Part shown: positions 15,581 through 23,554 of the stretch, one piece after another
How the letters are laid out: each line of letters opens with the position of its first letter
How positions within the stretch are numbered: position 1 is the stretch's first letter
Assembly: GCA_919901555.1 (NCBI GenBank)
Contig: CAKKPG010000003.1
Coordinates: 1-64,000, forward strand
Direction: 5' to 3'
From: Nitrospiria bacterium
GTDB lineage: Bacteria; Nitrospirota; UBA9217
Length of the DNA: 64,000 nucleotides
Notes under the pieces: model-generated
Database searches by the model: none
Seen by the model: only the letters and a program-made list of their open reading frames with translations
What the model was told of the DNA's origin: nothing
Made by a program: the position numbers and the translations under genes

Positions 15581-16141
15581 TCATGCCAGCCACTTCGTGA
15601 ACAGAAGCGCCCAGCCCCCGATCTGGAGAAGAGAGAAGATGATGGCTATGATGAATCGGACCTTCGTCCGCGGAAGGATGCTCGTGGGCGAGTTCCAGTG
15701 GCGGATCGCGTAATACATACCCATCGGGGCCGTAATGAGCGTCACCCAGACAAGGATAAGCGGAAGGATCGAAAGCGACAGCGCCACATTGTCGTACAGC
15801 ACGCGGTGATTTTCCAGATTCTTCATCGTGCGTTTTTTCTGGCCGGTTTCAAGACAGAGGGGGCAGAGATGCCGGCCGCCGAGCTCCACATCGCACAACG
15901 CGCAGAGGAACCTTCCGCAACCGGCGCAGGGCACAACGGCTTTTTTCCGGGGGTGGAAAAAACAGCCGGCTTCCGCGCCCATCACGAGTTTTTCCCCCTC
16001 CTGGGTTGAGGCGGGCGGGTTGACGAGAGCCGAAAAGGCGTCCACCCGGACCAGGGCGCCGCACAGAGGACAGGGAGAGAGGCCGGGGGCGTTCAGCAGC
16101 TCCACCGGGAGCGATACTTCACACTTCGTGCACTGGATCAA
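15581..16141 (-). CDS. Zinc-ribbon and B-box membrane protein
   Basis: A 186-aa protein with an N-terminal zinc ribbon (CTKC...CPLC), a B-box-like cluster (FFHPRKKAVVPCAGCGRFLC, then CDVE and CPLC) and two C-terminal membrane spans (SLSILPLILVWVTLITAPMG, IIAIIFSLLQIGGWALLF). I place the start at TTG 16141, which has GGAG five bases upstream; an ATG-started frame at 16234 would translate through a non-coding palindromic repeat (16150-16262). First gene of the coupled operon that runs to 7055, with a 12-nt gap to the next gene. Confidence 0.7.
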   Translation of the reverse strand: MIQCTKCEVSLPVELLNAPGLSPCPLCGALVRVDAFSALVNPPASTQEGEKLVMGAEAGCFFHPRKKAVVPCAGCGRFLCALCDVELGGRHLCPLCLETGQKKRTMKNLENHRVLYDNVALSLSILPLILVWVTLITAPMGMYYAIRHWNSPTSILPRTKVRFIIAIIFSLLQIGGWALLFTKWLA

Positions 16142-16151
16142 GGTTTCTCCA

Positions 16152-16291
16152 TCGTTGAATGAATCTCCCCTCCCTTGATGGGAGGGGATTGAGGGGAGGG
16201 TGAAGTATCCGGCGCTCGTACTCATCACCCCCACCTGACCTCCCCCATCAAGGGGGAGGGACCTATAGGGTGACCCCGTAGCAAAGCTACG
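16152..16291. repeat. Intergenic palindromic repeats (GGGAGGGG type and CCCCGTAGC hairpin)
   Basis: Two facing arms of the CTCCCCTCCCTTGATGGGAGGG / CCTCCCCCATCAAGGGGGAGG type occupy 16167-16260. A separate hairpin CCCCGTAGC-aaa-GCTACGGGG lies at 16271-16291, 13 bp past the stop of the GYF-RDD gene. A second hairpin with the same plan is at 48969-48992, and another GGGGGAGG arm pair is near 17955-17972. Confidence 0.6.
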
Positions 16292-16303
16292 GGGAATTAC
16301 AAG

Positions 16304-17080
16304 TTAACGCGTCTTCTTGATCACACGGGTATCGCAGATGCGATCGTGCAATGCCCGCTTTTCATCGTCAAATGCGACCATAAGGTAACCGATCCCGAGG
16401 ATGATGCCGCTGAGCATTTCCGCAAAATGCCGCCCCAAAGCCCGGGCGTAGCTTACCCTGCCCCTGTCCGGGGTGATGATCATAATGCCCACCGCCATCT
16501 TGCCGGGAGTAGCCTGGAACTTACCGACAAAAAATGTGGCATAGGCTGCATTTGCCGTCATCTGCAGAAGAAAGAGGACAGCGGCAAAGCCGATCTGTGC
16601 CGCCGGATTTGGTGTTGATGCGTGGATCAGACCGCCACCGACCGCACCTGCGATGAATGAGATCATGATGTTGATGACGTACGTGATAATGCCGTCGATG
16701 AGTTTGGCTCCGCACCTGATCCAGAACCCCGCATACACCTTCGTGCCGGGCAGGGCCGCGCCTTCCTTCACCTTTTGGAAAAAGGAAGGCTTGCAGGACG
16801 CGCAGATGGTCATACCCTGGTATTGAATCAGGTCATCCGCCGGAAGCATTCTTCCGCACTGCGAACAGGCAACCTGCGCTCCGGCATCCGCCGCTCTCGG
16901 GGACCGTGGCGCGTCTCCACCGGGTCCGGCCTGAACATTCCGGTAAGCCACCCACTGCGTGATGGTCTCATTCCATACCCTGGTGTCGGGAGTGATTGTT
17001 CCCTCCCCCGCCAGCCGCTGTATATCCGCATCCGTGACCGGTCCGACCTTCTGCCCGTTCTTTTCATAGTACCAGCGCAT
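16304..17080 (-). CDS. GYF/zinc-ribbon/RDD membrane protein
   Basis: A 258-aa three-part protein. Residues 1-50 form a GYF_2-like domain (RWYYEKNGQKVGPVTDADIQ...WNETITQWVAY), residues 70-100 a zinc ribbon (CSQCGRMLPADDL...CASC), and the rest an RDD domain (WIRCGAKLIDGIITYV, then QATPGKMAVGIMII). This is a common architecture for RDD proteins of unknown substrate. AGGAGG sits 8 nt before the ATG and a promoter is at 17166-17193. It precedes the MoxR operon by 160 bp, and that operon also ends in an RDD gene. Confidence 0.85.
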   Translation of the reverse strand: MRWYYEKNGQKVGPVTDADIQRLAGEGTITPDTRVWNETITQWVAYRNVQAGPGGDAPRSPRAADAGAQVACSQCGRMLPADDLIQYQGMTICASCKPSFFQKVKEGAALPGTKVYAGFWIRCGAKLIDGIITYVINIMISFIAGAVGGGLIHASTPNPAAQIGFAAVLFLLQMTANAAYATFFVGKFQATPGKMAVGIMIITPDRGRVSYARALGRHFAEMLSGIILGIGYLMVAFDDEKRALHDRICDTRVIKKTR

Positions 17081-17165
17081 AGCACCACCCTCCTGTCTCG
17101 TCCCCGGCGGCATCACCGCCGAAAGCGATCAAACTGGTCGCCGGACGCGTACTGAATGGTTAAAA

Positions 17166-17193
17166 AGTATCATACTCTTGCGAATCCTGTCAA
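17166..17193 (-). promoter_or_regulatory. Sigma70 promoter of the GYF-RDD gene
   Basis: Minus strand: TTGACA (17188-17193), a 16-bp spacer and GATACT (17166-17171). Leader of about 75 nt to the ATG at 17080. Confidence 0.55.
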
Positions 17194-17490
17194 GGTAAAA
17201 GCCGGAGGTTTCATGATTAATCTTAACGGAAGAAGGGATGCCGGGTAACCGTGAACCGGCAGGAAAATGTTAGAGGGGACCGGATGGCTGTTGCGGAAAC
17301 CTCATAGGGTCGCGTCTTTTCAGGCTGTTGAAAAACGCCTGTTGCGTCATTGCGAGGAGCGCTTTTCGCTTTGCGGGCAAAATTGCCCTTCTCCGCGCCT
17401 CTGTGACTCCGTGGTGATATTTATCTTCCAATCCCGCCTCTCCGGCGCATGGTGATGAGCGGCACGGAAAGGTCCCCCGGTCGCTGTTTC
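17194..17490. other. Intergenic region with repeat fragments
   Basis: It contains a GTCATTGCGAGGAGCG-type fragment (17346-17361) and a CACGGAG-family fragment (ctctgtgactccgtggtg, 17399-17416). I see no coding pattern; the minus open frame at 17421-17792 is the shadow of the 41-aa gene. Confidence 0.5.
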
Positions 17491-17493
17491 AGG

Positions 17494-17522
17494 GTTGACT
17501 TCTTTGGCGGATTTGTGCTAAT
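17494..17522 (+). promoter_or_regulatory. Putative promoter of the 41-aa gene
   Basis: TTGACT (17494-17499), a 17-bp spacer and GCTAAT (17517-17522) with a TG extension one base upstream. Leader of about 37 nt to the ATG at 17566. Confidence 0.5.
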
Positions 17523-17565
17523 TTGTGCCCTGGAAATTGAACATGTATAAGGAGGAGGCGCGACC

Positions 17566-17691
17566 ATGGCCACCAAGGCGAATTTCATACTCAAAGTCCA
17601 GGACGCGAAGCTTGCCGACGTCCAGAAGGCGCTCAAGGACGCGAACATCAACGTCGTGAGCATCATGGAAATCCATAAAGAGGAAGCATAG
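17566..17691 (+). CDS. 41-aa small protein, conserved-looking
   Basis: A 41-codon gene that a standard length cut-off would miss. Product: MATKANFILKVQDAKLADVQ followed by KALKDANINVVSIMEIHKEE and a final Ala. The ribosome site GGAGGAGG (17551) and an extended -10 promoter support real expression. The pattern (beta strand, amphipathic helix, beta strand NVVSIMEIHK) looks like a minimal beta-alpha-beta unit, similar to half of an ACT-like fold, which would need to dimerise. No membrane or signal segment. Function unknown. Confidence 0.7.
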   Translation: MATKANFILKVQDAKLADVQKALKDANINVVSIMEIHKEEA

Positions 17692-17992
17692 AAACCGGGT
17701 TTCTTGCCGCACACCGGGGGCGGCGCTCTCCAGGCCCTGCCCGCCCCTGCGCGCTCAGTCCTTTGGGGCGCGCCCATGCCCTGCCTTATCATGAGCGGAG
17801 GAGCTGCAGGCTCTTCCCCTCCGGTAATCTGCTATACTTAAATTATCGCGATAAAACGCTCTTATGAACCGTCCATGAGCTGCGTACACAGGAAAGGATA
17901 AAAAACGGCGCTTTCCTGCGTCCCGATCATCGCCCCCACCTTCGATTCCTCCCCCATCGAGGGGGAGGAGTTTTGGAGAAAGGCTTTTTCAG
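17692..17992. other. Intergenic region without recognised gene
   Basis: It contains a TATACT element near 17833 without a convincing -35, and a CCTCCCCCATCGAGGGGGAGG palindrome (17949-17970) of the family seen at 16167-16260. Confidence 0.4.
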
Positions 17993-18271
17993 TTGAAAGT
18001 TACGCTTGCTGAACTGGAACAGGTAGCACTTGCCCTCTCGATCAAGGTCTCCTACGAAGACCTGAAGACGTCGAGGGGCGGCTCGTGCAGGGTCATGGAA
18101 ACCCGGCGGATCATCATCAACAAACATCTCCCCGCCGGCGAGAAGGCCGGCTTCCTTGCGCGGGAACTCGGGGGCTTTGACCTGGAGGGGCTGGACATTC
18201 CTGACAGGGTGCGAAAAAAGATTCTCCGCGAGGCGGGAGAACGGGCGGACGCATCTCTGCCGTCCGTGTAG
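17993..18271 (+). CDS. Conserved hypothetical protein (92 aa)
   Basis: Starts at TTG (17993) with AAAGG 8 nt upstream. The 92-aa product has a pattern I associate with small uncharacterised proteins of deltaproteobacterial-type genomes: a helical start (LAELEQVALALSIKVSYEDL), a GGSCRVMETRRIIINK strand pair, and an EKAGFLARELGGFDLEGLDIP helix-loop. No signal peptide or membrane segment. It lies 54 bp before the first Slp gene on the same strand and may share its transcript. Confidence 0.65.
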   Translation: MKVTLAELEQVALALSIKVSYEDLKTSRGGSCRVMETRRIIINKHLPAGEKAGFLARELGGFDLEGLDIPDRVRKKILREAGERADASLPSV

Positions 18272-18324
18272 CGTTCGTTGCGCGGCCCGCTCAGCGGCGC
18301 TGCCGTACCAAGGAAGAGGCCTCT

Positions 18325-18831
18325 ATGAGGATGATCGTTTTTTTAGCCGGACTTGCATTGTTCGCTCAGGGCTGCGCCTATGCCATCTCCTCCGACATGG
18401 CCCGGAAAGCCGACAAATCCATTTCCTTCAAGATGGTGCTGGCCGAACCGGATACCTTCAAAGGCAAAATCGTGATCCTCGGCGGCGCCATCGCGCAGAT
18501 CAAGAACGGGAAGCAGGGAACGCTGATCGAGGTCGTGCAGAAGGAACTGGACTACTGGGGCAAGCCCAGGCGCACGGAGCGGTCGGGAGGCCGGTTCATC
18601 CTGCTCCATCCGCGGTACCTTGATGTACTGGTGTACGCTCCCGGCCGGGAGCTCACCGCCGCCGCCGAGGTCACGGGCGCGGAAGAGAAATCGCTCAGCA
18701 ATGGTGAGTACGCCTATCCGTTGCTGATCCCGAAGGAAATGAAGCTCTGGGAGAAAGAGCGGTACCAGAGCCAGCCCCGGTGGTGGGACCCGCTCTACGA
18801 CCCCTCCGGACCTGAGAGGCGCGAACTGTAG
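18325..18831 (+). CDS. Slp-family outer-membrane lipoprotein (first copy)
   Basis: A 168-aa lipoprotein: lipobox LFAQGC with the acylated Cys17, then the Slp domain (YcbK-like FKMVLAEPDTFKGKIVILGGAIAQIKN, GTLIEVVQKELDYWGKP, GGRFIL). Slp of E. coli is a starvation-inducible outer-membrane lipoprotein thought to stabilise the envelope. AGGAAGAGG precedes the ATG. It is directly followed by a paralogue (18858), with clear block-by-block similarity. Confidence 0.85.
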   Translation: MRMIVFLAGLALFAQGCAYAISSDMARKADKSISFKMVLAEPDTFKGKIVILGGAIAQIKNGKQGTLIEVVQKELDYWGKPRRTERSGGRFILLHPRYLDVLVYAPGRELTAAAEVTGAEEKSLSNGEYAYPLLIPKEMKLWEKERYQSQPRWWDPLYDPSGPERREL

Positions 18832-18857
18832 GTGAGCAGGGGGGGCGATCTATTATA

Positions 18858-19361
18858 ATGAAGGGTTTGAAACAGAGGATAGCATGGGCGATCGTTATCG
18901 CCTCGCTTCTGGGGACCGCGGGCTGCGGGCCGCCCTTCCCGAAGCAGACACTGGAAAAGGTGGACAAATCCCTTTCCTTTCGCGAGCTCCTGAAGGACCC
19001 CGAACGCTACCGGGGCAGGTGGGTCATGGCGGCAGGGATGATCGTTGACGTCAAGAACCTCAAGGAAGGCACGCTCCTCGAGGTCCTCCAGAAGCCCATG
19101 GACAGCCGGGGACGGCCGCTCCAGGGCGATGTGACGGAAGGGCGGTTCATCGTCTCCTCCGAGAAGTTTCTTGACGCCGCTGTTTACCAGAAGGGCAGGG
19201 TGCTGACCGTCGTTGGCGAGGTCGCCGGAAGCACGGTCAAGCTTCTCAGCGAGATCGAGTACAAATATCCGGTCCTCGCGGCAAAGGACCTGTACCTGTG
19301 GGAGCCCGCGTATACCGGGCCGCGGTTCTTTTTCGGCATCGGCGTGACGAAGCAGTTGTAA
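18858..19361 (+). CDS. Slp-family outer-membrane lipoprotein (second copy)
   Basis: A 167-aa paralogue of the preceding gene, 26 bp downstream. Lipobox LLGTAGC with Cys23, then SFRELLKDPERYRGRWVMAAG, KEGTLLEVLQKPMDSRGRP and EGRFIV matching the same blocks in copy one. The C-termini diverge, so the duplication is not recent. An AGGGGGG run 13 nt before the ATG is a loose ribosome site. Probably co-transcribed with copy one. Confidence 0.85.
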   Translation: MKGLKQRIAWAIVIASLLGTAGCGPPFPKQTLEKVDKSLSFRELLKDPERYRGRWVMAAGMIVDVKNLKEGTLLEVLQKPMDSRGRPLQGDVTEGRFIVSSEKFLDAAVYQKGRVLTVVGEVAGSTVKLLSEIEYKYPVLAAKDLYLWEPAYTGPRFFFGIGVTKQL

Positions 19362-19551
19362 CGGCTTTTTTACCGCAGGGGTCGCAGAGGATTCAGAGCA
19401 AATGCCGAAGGCTACGCACGAAGTCCCAATCAATTAAAAACGAACGTTTTTGAATTCTGCTTTTCGAGAATAGTTTAGAGCTTTGCATTTCGGATTTATC
19501 CTTCCGCGGGCTCCGCGATCTCCGTGGTACATTGTTCCACAAGAGGTTTCC
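19362..19551. other. Spacer with CACGGAG/CGCAGAG-family fragments
   Basis: Fragments taccgcaggggtcgcagaggattc (19370-19394) and ctccgcgatctccgtggt (19511-19528) are facing arms of the intergenic repeat family seen at 4085. An ATG at 19483 in frame with ftsH lies within this repeat and is not the start. Confidence 0.5.
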
Positions 19552-21366
19552 ATGAAAAAAAGCACGCAGCTCCTTTTCTATCTGCTCCTGTTCCTTGCGC
19601 TCATCAGCCTTTTCCGGCTGTCCTCCGTGCCTTCCGCAGAGGAGATCAAATACAGCAGGTTCAAGCAACTGCTGGCAGCCAGGCAGGTGAAGGACGTCAT
19701 TGTCACCAATGAGCAGATCCGCGGCATCATGAAAGAGGGTGACAAGGATAAGCCTTTTCTATCGGTCCGCATCGAGGACCCCGAACTGCTCAAGGCCCTT
19801 GAGGCCGGCGGGGTCGCCTATGAGGGCCGGATCACGGACAACTGGCTCAAGGACTTTCTCCTTGCATGGATCCTTCCGCTTGTCCTCCTCCTGGTCATCT
19901 GGGGCTTCGTGTTCCGCAAGATGGGCGCCGGCGGGGCCGGCGAGACCTTCATGAGCTTCGGAAAGTCCCGCGCCAAGATCTACGGCGAGAGCGACGTGAA
20001 GGCCACCTTCAACGACGTGGCCGGAGTGGAAGAGGCCAAAGAGGAGCTCATGGAAGTCGTAGAGTTCCTCAAGCTCCCCGAGAAGTTTACGAAGCTGGGC
20101 GGCCGCATCCCGAAAGGGGTCCTGCTCGTGGGGCCCCCGGGCACGGGCAAGACGCTCCTCGCCAGGGCCGTGGCCGGCGAGGCCAAGGTGCCGTTCTTTT
20201 CAATAAGCGGCTCCGAGTTCGTGGAGATGTTCGTGGGCGTGGGCGCGTCGCGCGTGCGCGATCTGTTTCAGCAGGCGATCCAGAAGGCCCCGTGCATCAT
20301 TTTTATCGATGAGCTCGATGCCCTCGGCCGCGCCCGCGGCATGGGCATGGCGGGCGCGCACGAAGAGCGCGAGCAGACCCTGAACCAGCTCCTGGCGGAG
20401 ATGGACGGCTTCGACCCGCGCAAGGGCGTCATCATCATGGCCGCGACGAACCGTCCCGAGATCCTCGACCCGGCGCTGCTGCGGGCAGGCCGTTTCGACC
20501 GCCACGTCCTCGTTGACCGGCCGGACATCAAGGACCGCGAGGACATCCTCAAAATCCACGCGCGCGGCGTGAAACTCTCAACGAACGTGGACCTCAAGGT
20601 GCTCGCCGCCCGCACTCCCGGGTTCGTGGGCGCGGACCTGGCGAACATGGTGAACGAGGCGGCGCTCCTGGCCGCGCGCAAGAACAAGACCGAAGTGGAA
20701 ATGACGGACTTCGAGGCGGCCATCGACCGCATTGTGGCCGGCCTCGAAAAGAAACGGCGCGTCATGAACAAGAAGGAGAAGGAGATCGTGGCCTACCACG
20801 AGTGCGGCCACACGCTCATGGCCGAGCTTCTCCCCACGACCGACCCGGTGCACCGCGTGTCCATCATCCAGCGCGGCATCGCCGCCCTGGGCTACACGAT
20901 GCAGCTCCCGACGGAAGACCGCTACCTCATGACCAGGTCGGAGCTGCTGGACAGGCTCTGCGTGATGCTCGGCGGCCGCGTGGCCGAGGAGATCGTCTTC
21001 AAGGAGATTTCCACGGGAGCGCAGAACGACCTCCAGCGGGCCGCCGGTATCGCGCGCAGCATGGTCACGGAGTACGGCATGACCGATAAATTCGGGCCGC
21101 TCACCTTCGAAAAAGAACGGAGGCCCCTGTTCCTCGATATCGGCCTGCCCTCGGGAGCCAAGGAGTACAGCGAGGACACGGCGCGCGAGATCGACCAGGA
21201 AGTGAAGCGGCTCATCGACGAAGCGTATGTGAGGGTGAAGACCACGCTCACCGCCAATCAGGACAAGCTCAAAACCCTGGCGGCCGTGCTCCTGGAGAAG
21301 GAGACCGTCGAGGGGGACGAGATCAGGAAGCTCCTGGGGCTGCCGGAGAAGAAGAAGGAGCCGTGA
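19552..21366 (+). CDS. ftsH: ATP-dependent zinc metalloprotease FtsH
   Basis: A 604-aa membrane-bound AAA+ protease that degrades misfolded membrane proteins and short-lived regulators. Two spans flank a small periplasmic domain (about residues 7-25 and 104-124). Walker A GPPGTGKT begins at residue 194, Walker B is [11 protein letters not shown], and the second region of homology is [19 protein letters not shown]. The zinc motif is HECGH at residues 416-420, with the conserved Asp-bearing segment later. The C-terminus is shorter than E. coli FtsH (644 aa). The ATG at 19552 (MKKSTQLLF) follows AAGAGG. Faces pldA, 37 bp away. Confidence 0.96.
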   Translation: MKKSTQLLFYLLLFLALISLFRLSSVPSAEEIKYSRFKQLLAARQVKDVIVTNEQIRGIMKEGDKDKPFLSVRIEDPELLKALEAGGVAYEGRITDNWLKDFLLAWILPLVLLLVIWGFVFRKMGAGGAGETFMSFGKSRAKIYGESDVKATFNDVAGVEEAKEELMEVVEFLKLPEKFTKLGGRIPKGVLLVGPPGTGKTLLARAVAGEAKVPFFSISGSEFVEMFVGVGASRVRDLFQQAIQKAPCIIFIDELDALGRARGMGMAGAHEEREQTLNQLLAEMDGFDPRKGVIIMAATNRPEILDPALLRAGRFDRHVLVDRPDIKDREDILKIHARGVKLSTNVDLKVLAARTPGFVGADLANMVNEAALLAARKNKTEVEMTDFEAAIDRIVAGLEKKRRVMNKKEKEIVAYHECGHTLMAELLPTTDPVHRVSIIQRGIAALGYTMQLPTEDRYLMTRSELLDRLCVMLGGRVAEEIVFKEISTGAQNDLQRAAGIARSMVTEYGMTDKFGPLTFEKERRPLFLDIGLPSGAKEYSEDTAREIDQEVKRLIDEAYVRVKTTLTANQDKLKTLAAVLLEKETVEGDEIRKLLGLPEKKKEP

Positions 21367-21403
21367 GCTCCGGCGAGCCGGCGGTGAGCGGTATCGAAGA
21401 CAT

Positions 21404-22243
21404 CTACCAGGTGATCAGCATGATGCCGAGCCGGTACTGGGTCTCCCGCTTGTTGTAGTCGAGGATGGTCTCGCCGAACCCGTTGAAATACTGCAGGTGG
21501 AGGTAAAAGGTAGATCCCAGGGGATAGGCCCCGTCTGCCTGCACGCTGCCGTAGTGCCCGTGGGCGCCCTTGCGCAGCGTCACGGCGAGTTGGGACTCCG
21601 AAAAGAACCCGCTCCCTTTGCCCACCTCGAGTATGCCCAGCAGGTCCGCGTAACCCCGGTAGTGCTCCATCTCGCTGTTCCCGCCCCCGCCGACGTAGGC
21701 CCAGACCTTCGGCGCGAACCGGAAATGGGTGTCCTCCGGTTTTCCGAAGTAAAAGCACGGCCGCACGAACACGATGTTCATGCTTCGCGAATCGGCCCCT
21801 GCCTTGCCGTTCGATTCGTGCTCGTAGCCGACCTGGAGCCAGGGCAGCGATCCTTTCCGCCGGATCCTGGCCGTATCAGCCACCTCGTAAAAGAGACTCG
21901 GCCGGTAACTGGTGTCATAGAACGGCACGGAAGACGACGAGAGGTCCCAAACCGAGGTCTGAGTATACCCCAGGAACAGGCTGTCGTCGCCGCGGATGAT
22001 CTTGTCCGTGAGCAGGTATTTGAAACTGATCTGGAACCGCGCGGTCCAGTTCCAGTCGCTGTTTGTTCCGCCGACGAAGTAAAGGGGCTCATTGGGGAAC
22101 AGTTTGTCTGCAAACTTCCCGTGCTCGCCGGCCGCCCCCTCACGGGGCGCGGCAAGAGGCTGCCCCGTGCCGGTGTCCGCGCCAAGGCAGAAAGCCGGAC
22201 ACATGAACAGAAGAAACACCAGCGCCTTCAACTGTCGTCTCAT
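21404..22243 (-). CDS. pldA: Outer-membrane phospholipase A (PldA/OMPLA)
   Basis: A 279-aa outer-membrane barrel with an N-terminal signal peptide ending near CLGAD. The catalytic His-Ser-Asn signature is plain: YEHESNGKAGADSRSMN near residue 142, matching the HESNG...SRS(F/W)N block of E. coli OMPLA. The C-terminus ends in an aromatic barrel strand (YRLGIMLITW). It hydrolyses phospholipids and lysophospholipids in the outer leaflet when active as a calcium-dependent dimer. The ribosome site GGAGGTGTGAG is adjacent to the ATG. Confidence 0.93.
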   Translation of the reverse strand: MRRQLKALVFLLFMCPAFCLGADTGTGQPLAAPREGAAGEHGKFADKLFPNEPLYFVGGTNSDWNWTARFQISFKYLLTDKIIRGDDSLFLGYTQTSVWDLSSSSVPFYDTSYRPSLFYEVADTARIRRKGSLPWLQVGYEHESNGKAGADSRSMNIVFVRPCFYFGKPEDTHFRFAPKVWAYVGGGGNSEMEHYRGYADLLGILEVGKGSGFFSESQLAVTLRKGAHGHYGSVQADGAYPLGSTFYLHLQYFNGFGETILDYNKRETQYRLGIMLITW

Positions 22244-22283
22244 CTCACACCTCCGGTGTTTGAAACAGTCACACCGCGATAAC

Positions 22284-22466
22284 TCAACGGCCCACGGAAT
22301 CGAGCACGTCTTTTATCATTGCCTTCTCAAGAATTTTGGGCCTTGGGTTTCCTCCGTCGTCCGGCCAGCGTACGAGCTTGATCTGCCCGTCGGCGATCTC
22401 GATGCCGGTAATGTCGCCGTCCTTGAATGCGCAACAGCCCGAATTGAAATAACACGGTCTGCTCAT
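22284..22466 (-). CDS. 60-aa protein resembling a metallophosphoesterase C-terminus
   Basis: MSRPCYFNSGCCAFKDGDIT resembles the last strand-loop segment of calcineurin-like phosphoesterases (FNSGCC followed by a GD-I-TGIEI strand and a V-R-W strand), yet nothing of the N-terminal catalytic domain precedes it; the upstream frame is the SPOR gene. A strong ribosome site (GGGAGGAG, 5 nt before the ATG) argues that it is translated as an independent small protein rather than being debris. Either a truncated gene kept in the SPOR operon or a genuine small cysteine-rich protein. Confidence 0.5.
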   Translation of the reverse strand: MSRPCYFNSGCCAFKDGDITGIEIADGQIKLVRWPDDGGNPRPKILEKAMIKDVLDSVGR

Positions 22467-22484
22467 TATCTCCTCCCTATCGGC

Positions 22485-23147
22485 TCATTGCGGGAACGTC
22501 CAGACAACGGTATCCTTCGGAAGCCCTTTCTTGACTGCCTCTTTTTTCAGCCTGTCCGCCTCCTCGCGTGTAAGGTTCGCACCGATGACGACCGAGAAGA
22601 GCTTGCCCTGTCCATAGGGCGCGTACACCTCGGCCCCCAGGCCGGGGGCTTTCTTGTTGATCGCCTCGGCCTGCTTCGCCGCGGCGGCATACTTTTCATG
22701 ATAGCCTGAGATGACGAACCAGACGTTTCCCGCCGTGGAGCCGGCAAAGCCCCTGAAGAATTGCTGCGTCGGAGTTTCCTGCGGCAGGGTGAACTGCTTG
22801 AGGTCAGCGGCAGGCTGGGCATAGGCCGACGGGACGAACACAGAACCCTGGGAAGGGGACGGCGGCGCCGAGGGAACGGAGATGTTGCTCGCATTCAGCA
22901 TGCTCGTTATCAGCGCCGGGGCCACGATGCCGAGCTCGAAGAGCTTGATCGGGCTGGTCTCGGCCTTGTGGAGGTACGCCACCAGCCCGCCCAGATAAAA
23001 CAGGACGATGACCCTCACCAGGTATCCTGCGACGGCAATGAGCGTCAGGCTGTAGAATACCGTTCTCAAATCCACCGCGATCAGGTTCAGGACCACCGGC
23101 GTCAGGGCGCCCAGCCCGCCGAGCACTATCTTCTTTCGCGTAGTCAT
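22485..23147 (-). CDS. SPOR domain-containing membrane protein
   Basis: A 220-aa protein with two or three N-terminal hydrophobic spans (ALTPVVLNLIAV, VFYSLTLIAVAGYLVRVIVLFYLGGLV), a Pro/Ser-rich linker (about residues 90-125) and a C-terminal SPOR-like domain (NVWFVISGYHEKYAAAAKQA ... LGAEVYAPYGQGKLFSVVIG). SPOR domains bind denuded septal peptidoglycan. AAGGAGG lies 8 nt before the ATG. The 60-aa gene follows within 19 bp. Confidence 0.75.
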   Translation of the reverse strand: MTTRKKIVLGGLGALTPVVLNLIAVDLRTVFYSLTLIAVAGYLVRVIVLFYLGGLVAYLHKAETSPIKLFELGIVAPALITSMLNASNISVPSAPPSPSQGSVFVPSAYAQPAADLKQFTLPQETPTQQFFRGFAGSTAGNVWFVISGYHEKYAAAAKQAEAINKKAPGLGAEVYAPYGQGKLFSVVIGANLTREEADRLKKEAVKKGLPKDTVVWTFPQ

Positions 23148-23266
23148 GGCTCAACACCTCCTTGCAGGAGAGAAATGTACTCCTTGACATTCTTCATTGA
23201 AACATCCGCGAACGAAAGCCCTGTGGCAGACCCTTATGAAAGGGGATGCCCTATAACAGATCCGGC

Positions 23267-23554
23267 TCAGTAAGCCTTCACCGGGCCGATGATCTCTATC
23301 TTTACGGGATAGCCGTCCAGCGCCTGAGGGATCCGCCTCTCCGTATCGGGCCGCGGCTTGTCCAGCCCGATGATGATGACGGCCGTGTTGTCGGGGTTTT
23401 TCCCGATGCCGACCGAGACAACGCCCGGCAGAGATAAGAGCCGGCCTTCATGCCGCTCCTTGACTTCACGGATTGTCGGTGTCATTGTCATGCTTAGCCC
23501 CTCGTGCGATAGTATCGTCAACGCCGCCAGGATGAGGAGAATGCTCCTCATCAC
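23267..23554 (-). CDS. Small secreted protein sharing a domain with the adjacent protease
   Basis: A 95-aa protein with a signal peptide (MRSILLILAALTILSHEGLS). The mature part, LLSLPGVVSVGIGKN followed by a VIIIGLDK strand and IPQALDGYPVKIEIIG, resembles the N-terminal segment of the next protein upstream (NIVATGIGYKITKGK, a SIICSVAKK strand, IPTDIVETG). It therefore looks like a free-standing copy of the domain that precedes the trypsin-like domain. Its start overlaps the protease stop (23551-23554, ATGA type), so the two are coupled. It could act as a propeptide or inhibitor in trans; this is inference. Confidence 0.65.
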   Translation of the reverse strand: MMRSILLILAALTILSHEGLSMTMTPTIREVKERHEGRLLSLPGVVSVGIGKNPDNTAVIIIGLDKPRPDTERRIPQALDGYPVKIEIIGPVKAY

